Shown here: piece by piece, positions 57,001-64,000 of the stretch
Numbering within the stretch: position 1 is the first letter of the stretch
Layout: every line of letters starts with the position of its first letter
Source: Russula earlei
Taxonomy: Eukaryota; Basidiomycota; Agaricomycetes; Russulales; Russulaceae
Assembly (NCBI GenBank): GCA_025769875.1
Contig: JAGFNK010000102.1
Span: forward strand, 62,001 to 126,000
Length of the DNA: 64,000 nucleotides
Direction: 5' to 3'
Translations under genes and position numbers: made by a program
Notes under the pieces: generated by a model
Seen by the model: the letters and a program-made list of their open reading frames with translations, nothing else
What the model was told of the DNA's origin: nothing
The model's database searches: none

Positions 57001-57111
57001 GGACGCGCCTGACGACAACGGAGGAGAGGAAGAGAGCGGAAGGGAAAGGGAAGGAGCGGCCAAGGTCACGCTGCATCGCGCAACGAGAAGGAAAAAGAGG
57101 GCAGGCCGCAT
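54057..57111 (-). CDS. beta-glucosidase, GH3, secreted
   Basis: Hydrolyses cellobiose and other beta-glucosides to glucose, outside the cell. Start ATG 57109-57111; signal peptide MRPALFFLLVARCSVTLA, then a long Ser/Pro/Thr-rich segment to about residue 110. Catalytic domain: TLDLSPSWLDERFLDALYV, GRCVGNIPPIGDFPGLCLED, GVRFADFATAFPAPINAAS, GKGVNIALGPMMNIGRIAQ, GRNWEGFGADPFLAG, ACAKHYI, and FVMSDWSAQRSTMSAMAGLD with the nucleophile Asp in SDW. The second domain has GSASIVLLKN, AVVWAGLEGTETGNALVDVM, NPSGRLPYTIAKSP and FEFGFGLSYTQF, and the fibronectin III-like end has QNTGGVSGTEVPQLYL and closes at FRLRGTIPL. Many short introns. The unusual feature is the long low-complexity N-terminal linker. 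Confidence 0.93.
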
Positions 57112-57447
57112 GGATGTACGATGGATCCCTAAGGGAAACGGATTGGATCGAAAGAGCTTTATAAATTAGACGAGGGGACCGCGGAGAAGCGTCGTGGAAG
57201 CATGGAAGGAGGTGGAATAGTTCGACGATTGCGAGAAGAGAGTACCGGTACGTACGGGTACTGTCATCTGCCCTACCGAGGGCCCAACCCCATACAGTGC
57301 GCGATACTCATCGATCAACTTGAGCGGGATGAACAGATCAATCAACGCTGTATAGAGCATGTAAACAACGACTCAATAAGATAGCAAGCGTATCAAAAGT
57401 CTGGTACAGTTACAATAATAACCCGAGCCCACGCGGACAGGCACAAT
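57112..57447. other. GH3 promoter region / UBE2S 3' region
   Basis: 336 bp between two minus-strand genes. A possible weak TATA (TTTATAAATTAG at about 57160 on plus) is not convincing. Confidence 0.35.
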
Positions 57448-58526
57448 TTAGAGGCGCTTCAGCGCCTTCTTCCGCTTCTCGCCTGCGTTTGCCCCAGGAG
57501 CCGCTCCGCGCTTGACTGCCTTCGCCGGGCTTAGCGCGGCATTCGGCTTGATGACAGTCGGGCCGTTCGGGTTTGTTATCCCTAGCGGTGCAGGCGATAC
57601 ATGACAGCCGTCCTTCTCTCCAGACGCATTCCCAAGTGATGGAAGCGAAGACGGCGCAGAGAACGTGTTCGACGCGGACTGCTGTAACGGTATCGTCACC
57701 GTCGCTGGTGTCGCAGTACCTTTCTGTGACGAGAGGTGCGGAGCCGGCGACATAGAAGCCAGCGAGGCGACGATGGGCGCGGGCGTATTGAGCGTGTCCG
57801 TTGGAGCAGATGACGTCCCAAATTCTGGTGGTGGTGCCTAGGCGGGAGGAAGCCCCAGTGAGCGATTCGTGTCCAGGCCAACATGACCGGACGCACCTTG
57901 GGTGTCGCGTGTACGCTCGTGATCAGCTTGGCGCGCTCACAGTAGTTCTCATAGTTCTCCTGCAGCAACTTGCCCGCCTCCTCGTCGAGCGCCGAGTCTG
58001 GATTCGGATAAATAAGCAGGCACTTGATCGTGACGAGGATGTGCCCGATGCCGTATGACGATTTCCAGTCCTTTTTGAGAGTGTTGACGCAGATCTCCCC
58101 CGTGTTGGACACATTGGGATGGAATATCTTTGTAGCGAACCAGCCTGTCAACCGCACGTCATAATGGGTCTGTGGTGATCGCGAGAGGCGGTAGCCGTAC
58201 ATTTCGGTGGTGCGGCGGGATACTCTTCGGTGAATTCAAATTTCACGCGGAAGAAGCCTCCCTGGTATGGTGTGCCCTCTGCAACATGAAAACGCGTCAA
58301 TAGGACGTGTTCGTTCATCGTCTTTAAATGGCCTCACCTGGGCCTTCGATAATTCCCTCGACGTCTAGAGCGCTCTCCTCGCTCAGCTGAACACGAATGC
58401 CTTCCGGAGGACTTGTCTTGAGTTCTTTCAGTTCGCGCATAAGGCGGCGCATGGCAGCATAAGGAATAGACTTTGCGTTTGTTTCATAAGAACATGACAG
58501 GGAATGGGAGGGGCATCGCTTACCAT
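57448..58526 (-). CDS. ubiquitin-conjugating enzyme E2, UBE2S type
   Basis: UBE2S-type E2s extend Lys11-linked chains with the anaphase-promoting complex. Core: [20 protein letters not shown], then [40 protein letters not shown] (catalytic Cys in GEIC) and [20 protein letters not shown], ending TSVHATPK. An intron (about 57896 to 57838) leads to a Ser/Pro/Ala-rich tail ending [11 protein letters not shown]. The basic tail with a Leu-Arg-Leu-like end corresponds to the UBE2S C-terminal peptide that binds the APC/C. The best start is ATG 58524-58526, directly followed by a GTAAGC donor; splicing to TCTATTCCTTAT gives [12 protein letters not shown], so exon 1 codes for the start Met only. The internal ATG at MRR is the alternative. 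Confidence 0.9.
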
Positions 58527-58691
58527 GATAGAGACAGTATTTGTACTGTGAAAATGAAAAGAGGACGACGCTGAAACCTGAAACTGAAAGTTGAACACGA
58601 CGGAGAATGAACAAACCGACTTTCCCAGCACGTGCCAAACATATCTTGCGTCGAGTCTCAGATCGAGCTGACTGATGGCTCTCTCCTGCTG

Positions 58692-58835
58692 AAGTGTTCC
58701 GCCGATATTGAAACATTGGGCGAGACATGTTCCCAAAGCCTGTGGAAATGCCTCACTGTGATCGTTCGCGCGCCGCGAGTCGAAGAGCTAGCACAATTCA
58801 CAGTTTTACACGCTAGGAGGATCAGGATGCTCTAG
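58692..58835 (+). pseudogene. fragment of a NACHT/STAND gene
   Basis: ETLGETCSQSLWKCLTVIVR followed by APRVEELAQF matches the segment ETLDETYERI...LLQCLTVAIR / PLRVEELAE of the NLR at about 34310-34440, with a short internal deletion. Nothing before or after continues the protein. It is a stranded remnant of a related gene. Confidence 0.7.
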
Positions 58836-59102
58836 TCTGATCTCATGAATGGTTGGTGAGCACGGAGCCATTCCTCAACGACGCCTAGCGTCTGAGATGA
58901 GGTCAGTGTCAGCCGTAGAGGCGGCGAGAGCAATTGGCCAGACGTCTTGCCTTTCAATGACTAGCGCCCGCGATCTGTAGGCTCGGAGACCTCCGAGCGC
59001 TGGATCGTGTCCCCGTCACGACGGAACCTTTTCGCATCAAGCGGGTCATGGTCATACCGCAACGACTTTCACTGCCACAGATTCATCCCCACAGCCCTTC
59101 CG
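58836..59102. other. gap between NLR fragment and Galpha gene
   Basis: No gene seen. Presumed Galpha upstream region, possibly with more NLR-derived DNA. Confidence 0.35.
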
Positions 59103-60617
59103 ATGATCTCCTTCACCTCCTGGCAGCAACGGCGGGCAGAGAAGCGCGCACAATCACGGGCAAAGGCACGTTCTGATGAAATCGACCACGAGCTTGAGGA
59201 ACAATCAAAGGATTCTAGGCAACGGTACGATATCTTATTGATAAGTCCGTGTTTCCGTCTGGCCATTTTCGCTGCCCCACAGCCTTCCTTGCATTGGCAC
59301 GCTGACAGCGCTGAATAAACAGGTACGCCCGGGTCCGAAGCAGAGGCATTCGCCACGGTCAAGCAGATGAAACTTAGCCACGATGATTGTACAAACGAGG
59401 AACTTGCCGACTTCCGCCCGGTCATTTGGAAAATACTCCTGGAGAACTCGCGCAGCATAGCCACGGCACTGCGCTCTCTGAAACCCAAGCACACGAGTCG
59501 TGCGATGAAAGTGCGTCGCTCCACCTTCACCTTCTCCGTCCTTTGCAGCGAGCGTGTCCCTCCCTCCTTGCAGGCCAACTCCGAGTTTATAATGAATCAT
59601 CGAAGGGACATCGATAACCCCGAATTCATGTTCCGCCCCCAGTTCGCCCAGGTTGTGCAGAACTTCTGGACCGACGATGTCATACCGGTGCTGTTGGACC
59701 ATCCATCTGCTCTCTCCCTGGCCGATAACGCAGAGTAGTGAGTACCTCCCATCGATTCTCAATATGCACGAGTTTTCCTCCAGTGGAGCACCGCACTCCT
59801 CACTTCAGACATCCCTTTGTGACCGGCTCTGATCACTCGGATACATGCAGCTTCTTTTCGGAAGCGCAACGAATCGCCACGGAAGAATACGTTCCTTCGA
59901 TCGAGGACGTTTGCCACGCTTCTGAGAAGGGGGGTCACGGAGACGCACTTCAATGTTGATCACCTCTCGATCCGAATATCACAGGTTTATGGTCAACAGG
60001 GCAAATTTAGGAAGTGGATTCATCTCTTCGAGGGTGTCACAAGCATCATGTTCTTTGCTTCTCTCTCTGACTATGATGAACCCGGGGCTTCCAGTAGGAG
60101 TCCGAGGGTGTGTGTACCCCGTTCCACATTCCCCCGACAAACGTGACCACAAGTTATAGACGCGGTTGATCGAATCTCTTAACCTTTTTGAAGCCATCGT
60201 TAACTCGCACTGGTTTTTTGCGGACATCGATCATACTGTTCTGGACGGGAATCGACGAATTCAGAACCAAACTCCATGAAGTAGGCTCAATTTATATTCG
60301 CCGTTCGTCCATTTTCCATTTAGGAAGGCCCATTTGTTCAGGTACCTCTTGTTGAATATTTTCCGGAATATATGGGGGGTACGGATGCCGATGAGGGTGC
60401 CAGATGTATTCGTGTTCGGTTCCTGGAAGTTAACCGTGCCCGTTTACCCGTGTACTCCCAGTAATCCACTTCTTTTCACCGTATGTCACCATCGGCTCAC
60501 CTCTCGTAACCACAGCATAGCCGATGTCTCCAACATGCTTGGAATCCGCCTGGTCGTTGCGGCCGTGCGAGACACTGTCTTCCGAAACACGCTGAGAACG
60601 TTAGACTTGTTATAATA
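59103..60617 (+). pseudogene. degenerate G-protein alpha subunit
   Basis: Galpha subunits bind GTP and relay receptor signals at the membrane. Recognisable in order: KARSDEIDHELEEQSKDSRQ (N-terminus), VKQMKLSHDDCTNEELADFR and RPVIWKILLENSRSIATALR, QANSEFIMNHRRDIDNPEF, FFSEAQRIATEEYVPSIEDV, KWIHLFEGVTSIMFFASLSD, SLNLFEAIVNSHWF, TSIILFWTGIDEFRTKL, EYFPEYMGGTDADEGARCIR and NMLGIRLVVAAVRDTVFRNT, ending LRTLDLL. The nucleotide-binding parts are altered: the P-loop GKS is replaced by TPGSEAEAFATVKQ, switch II DVGGQ reads VYGQQ and is shorter, and NKxD reads TGID. A run of six T at about 60212-60217 puts the frame out by one between SHWF and RTSIILF. Probably a dead copy, or a pseudo-GTPase with one sequence error. 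Confidence 0.78.
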
Positions 60618-61374
60618 CTCCCTATCAGTAGGTGAGATTCCTCGCGGCGAATGGAATAGGTTGTGCAACGACACCCTCACGATACGACGCTTTACTCTAT
60701 CTTCTTATCATCTCCTCGCCTCATCCTCGCTCGGTTTACCTCACCTTGTTCTGTCCATACCATCTCACTGTACTCTCTTCATGTCATGTATCACCCATCA
60801 CGCTTTCTCTTATGCCACCAAATCTTCTATCACGCCAGGGCCCATTTTTACTCTGTCCCCAGGACTTACTGCCGTGTGCGAACTCAAAATCATCATGTGC
60901 TGGGTCAAGTTTGGCCATGTGTTCAGACATCATCTTCAAGACATCTCCAGACCAGCATATATCTAGCCATTCAAGCAGTAAGATGAGTCAGATGATAGGA
61001 AAAGGACATCAAAGCGTGCTCGTGCAACCCAGGGTCAGGACCAGGACATTGAAGATGTCCATCTGCCTGGTGGCATCCTCCAAACAACATTTTCTGTTCA
61101 ATGTAAGTGGGTTTCAATTTGTGTGGTATTATCAGCACTGACATATGTGGTGATAATCATTAGTTACACCCACAGCAGCCACAACAAGAGCTGTGTCAAC
61201 CTTGTCAACTCCAAGACATCCTCATGTCACCTTTGACCCTGTTGTGACCACAGCTAGTGGCAGCACCCAACAGCTCAATCAAGCTCCAGGATCTGGTGTC
61301 GACGATCCTTTCATTAGCTCTGGAAGCTCTGGATCTCAAATTTCCACTGGGCAATGCATATGTAGATTATGTTA
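60618..61374 (+). other. repeat-derived stretch with a broken reading frame
   Basis: Plus-strand frames around 60990-61375 (STLSTPRHPHVTFDPVVTTA, then GSGVDDPFISSGSSG) and beyond the MITE at about 61970-62045 (SYAVVDDEDFNLNKVITYVS) look like parts of one low-complexity transposon-associated protein split by the MITE. I do not recognise the family. Confidence 0.35.
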
Positions 61375-61917
61375 GGCCCCTTTTACCAACCAAGAATTCT
61401 TGAATCTTGAACTTGAACTTGGATTTCGGGATTTTCCGGGAGTGACAGGTGTGACAGGTGTGATGTAAGTGACATAATAAACTAATATGAGTCTATTTCA
61501 AATATTAGTTATTTTTTGGTGTGATTTGCTGGTTTACATGTGATATGTAAAATATTATTTCTAACCCTTTCCTTCCACTCCTTCCAAGTGGGGTATTGCA
61601 AGCATGTCATTAAGGCAGAATATGTGTCACCAATGTGTGGGTGCACATCTTTGTGCACATTTTGTATATGCAGCTCTGGTGAAAATGGGGCTGCAAGCAC
61701 CCAGATGTTGAGCTTGAGTTGGATGAGTTTGATGCTGACACATCATGTATAACCCCATATATGCAAATATGCAAATGACAACATAAAATAATGCATATTA
61801 ATTTATTATATACATCATATCACTTACATCACTCCTGTCACTCCTATCACTCCTGGAAAATCCTGAAATCCAAGTTCAAGTTCAAGATTCAAGAATTCTC
61901 GGTTGGTAAAAGGGGCC
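61375..61917. mobile_element. PIF/Harbinger-like (Tourist-type) MITE
   Basis: 543 bp flanked by TTA on both sides (61372-61374 and 61918-61920). Terminal inverted repeats of about 100 bp start GGCCCCTTTTACCAACCAAG and include GAACTTGAACTTGGATTTC, TTTTCC(G/A)GGAGTGA and direct TGTGACAGG repeats. No transposase. Confidence 0.85.
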
Positions 61918-62332
61918 TTATGTAATCAATGAAACTAATTTTTGTTCAACATGGACAGAATATTTCTTCATATGCTGTTGTGGATGATGAAGACTTTAAC
62001 CTCAATAAGGTCATCACATACGTCAGTCCAAAGAAGCAATGGAATGATTGAGACATCAGAGAGGATGCAGGTGAAGGATTGGACCTCAGCAGTGGAACAT
62101 GGAACAGATGCAGGTGTGGGATTGCTGGATGGCACTAGGCAGGTGGCAGTGTGGTGCTGGAACAACAGCAGTTGCATACATTTAGTACTTTTAGTAGATG
62201 ATCAAGAATTACCATAAAAGGTGATTGTGTTGGCAAGAGAATTGGTGCTTCCAATCACACATTTAAATGACACCAAACTATTTTCTCAATCACTTATTCT
62301 ATCACTTATTTATTAGGCATCAGACAAATAAA

Positions 62333-63317
62333 TTATAATAATACAAAAAATGATTTTCTATTGTGTGTAGAGGGAACAGCAGCAGATGAGGCTGCTAGAA
62401 TAGGTAGCAGTGCAAGTCCAAAGGGACCTGGTGCAAGGGAGGCAGTGGAAATCAAGGGAGGGGGGTTTGAGATGATGGTTCCCCAAGGGTATGCATGTGG
62501 GCATTTGTGGTGACAGGATATTGCATTGGGCTTGGTGTGCTTGCCCAATTGTTTGCCCCCAGTGTATGGATCACTGTGAACAGGGCAGCACTTTCCTTTA
62601 GTGATGCTGATGCTCTGCACTGTCAGTCCCTGCTTGTTGGGGAGATGGGACTGTTTTGGACCCTGTTTGATGCCCATACACTTGGCTGTCTCCATCCACA
62701 TATTCTGATTGGGCACACTAACCTCCTTATCAGGTAAGACCATTGAATCATGCAATACATTAATTGTGGCTGCCAAACTGTATTTGACAGCCTGCATGGC
62801 CTCAACAATCTCCACTGATTGATTAGTGTTCTCAAGCCTAGATGTGAGATTGCATGATAATGATAAGATATCCCGTGAGAGAGATACTAGGCTCTCTCTT
62901 GGTCTGGTGGATGAGGATGATGTGAATGGTGGGTCAGGTGATTTATTTGCACTGTCTATAGGAGCTTTTTTGGGTGCTCTCTTCAGGACAGAGGTAGGGA
63001 AAGTGCATGTAAATTGCTGCAATATATTTGCAGAGTCTAATCTGGGGATAATCTGTACAATCACAAGTTGAATTCATCAGATTGATTGAGTAAAACTCAC
63101 TAGAATGGGATTGTGAAGTGATGTGAAAACAGATCCCATCAAATTGGAAGATCAAATCTTGTGATATGCCCTTGGTGTGGGTGAAAATTGTCCAGCACTG
63201 GTCAGCTGCCAGGTCCTGACCATCAAGCCCAACTTTCTGTTGTTGGTGCCTGTTTTGGTAACACAGCACCATGCAACACACTAGGACAAATAATATTTGA
63301 TCAATCTGCTGATTGTG
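62333..63317 (-). pseudogene. MULE transposase C-terminal part (SWIM finger), copy 2
   Basis: Two overlapping frames (62333-63064 and 62943-63281) align with the C-terminal part of the copy 1 transposase: NRHQQQKVGLDGQDLAADQC, SWIM-type CDCTDYPQIRLCKH, RPRESLVSLSRDILSLSCNL and MGIKQGPKQS. A frameshift near 62945-63064 separates them, and the solo LTR at 63318 cuts the gene further upstream. Confidence 0.75.
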
Positions 63318-63829
63318 TGTTAAGATTCACCAATCTTAAATTCTACTCTAGCAATAGAGGTTGCTTGATGTAGTCCAAGCACTAGACTTCAACACCTTTA
63401 ATGTTATCTCAGGTAAGAGTGAATGAAAGAGATGAGAGGGGCCTCTTATTGCTTGAGCAGTAGTTTCTTTAGATAGAGAGAATTTGATAGGATTCAAAAA
63501 GTAAGTTGAGCATAAGGCTCAACTTCAGATACACCAGAGTATTTATACTGTATCTCTATAATGGCTGATCCAATTCATTTGAACTTGGGGAGCATATAGC
63601 TGAGACCCACTACTATCCAAAAATAAGAACCTGAACTCAAAAGTATCAGTAATGACTCACACATGAGTCATCCTTTCCTAGTATCTGTCCTCAATCCAGT
63701 AAGCAATCACTAAGCACCAGTCATTTGATCAGTAAGCAATAACAAAGCCTGAGTCAGCCAGTCAGTAAGCAAATGAGTAAGCAAGCATAGGTAAGCAGTC
63801 AACCAAGAACACAAGTCCAGTTCCTAACA
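63318..63829 (+). repeat. solo LTR, family A (copy A3)
   Basis: TGTTAAGATTCACC...CAGTTCCTAACA, 512 bp, flanked by TTGTG on both sides (63313-63317 and 63830-63834). Inserted in MULE copy 2; copy 1 is intact at this position (about 14282). Confidence 0.92.
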
Positions 63830-64000
63830 TTGTGTTTGCCATCAAGCCAGAGTGATTTGAGGACATGATGATATCTAAAAAGATTAGGCCATCTTATCTT
63901 TAGATTGGGTGGATCACATACACTTTGATCAACCTCTTGGTGTGCCCTTCCTCAAAGATATGGTAATTTTTCTGAGAATCCCTAGACCACATATGCACCA

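Larger units (their letters stand above)
62165..64000 (-). mobile_element. MULE copy 2 (left part; continues beyond the window)
   Basis: Left terminal repeat about 62170-62275 (CTTTTAGTAGATGATCAAGA, CATAAAAGGTGATTG, TTAAATGACACC) matches MULE copy 1. The following DNA is collinear with 13236-14460, with no family C LTR at the position where copy 1 has one, but with a family A solo LTR further in. Confidence 0.8.

Overview
The window is nuclear DNA from a filamentous basidiomycete, most likely an Agaricomycete. The support is dense GT-AG introns of about 50-65 nt with CTGAC-like branch sites, TATA-driven small secreted proteins, a Goodbye-NACHT-ankyrin STAND protein, a Galpha-type gene, a GH3 beta-glucosidase, and a fungal mobile-element mix (Ty3/gypsy chromovirus, copia, MULE, pogo, PIF-like MITE, LINE). 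I see no tRNA, rRNA or CRISPR.

Layout. 1-3405: 3' part of a GH38 alpha-mannosidase. 3800-4770: a decayed copy (SSP-A) of a small secreted protein family with its promoter. 4770-16450: nested repeats, namely a short non-autonomous LTR element (family C) carrying two solo LTRs, a Pro/Ser/Thr-rich repeat that hosts it, and a MULE transposon carrying another solo LTR. 16452-24814: a young, complete Ty3/gypsy chromovirus inserted in the 5' leader of the second small secreted gene (SSP-B, 24937-25375). 25.8-28.1 kb: pogo-type transposase.

28.1-38.8 kb is mostly genic: mitochondrial dihydrolipoyl dehydrogenase (minus) sits head to head with a Goodbye-NACHT-ankyrin NLR-like gene (plus), followed by an unrelated small secreted peptide gene. 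39.1-51.1 kb is again repeat-rich: a foldback element, solo LTRs of several families (some nested), an internally deleted copia element, and a 5'-truncated LINE with a 16-bp target duplication. A third, diverged small secreted gene (SSP-C, 51318) lies just beyond the LINE.

52.3-60.6 kb is genic: a short-chain dehydrogenase, a secreted GH3 beta-glucosidase and a UBE2S-like E2, all on minus, then an NLR fragment and a degenerate Galpha gene on plus. 60.7-64 kb holds a PIF-like MITE and the left part of a second MULE that carries a solo LTR.

The genes do not form a pathway or cluster. The most unusual content is: (i) a dispersed family of small secreted, dibasic-containing proteins that share promoter and leader DNA, two of them with retroelements inserted in the promoter region; (ii) a chromovirus with an extra CCHC-zinc-knuckle ORF after integrase, an Asn in place of the second catalytic Asp of reverse transcriptase, and LTR differences that keep a hairpin paired; (iii) an NLR with a two-repeat ankyrin period and a damaged N-terminal reading frame; (iv) a Galpha gene that has lost its nucleotide-binding motifs. 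Splice sites were read by eye. Boundaries given for long terminal repeats rest on TG..CA ends plus 5-bp target duplications.
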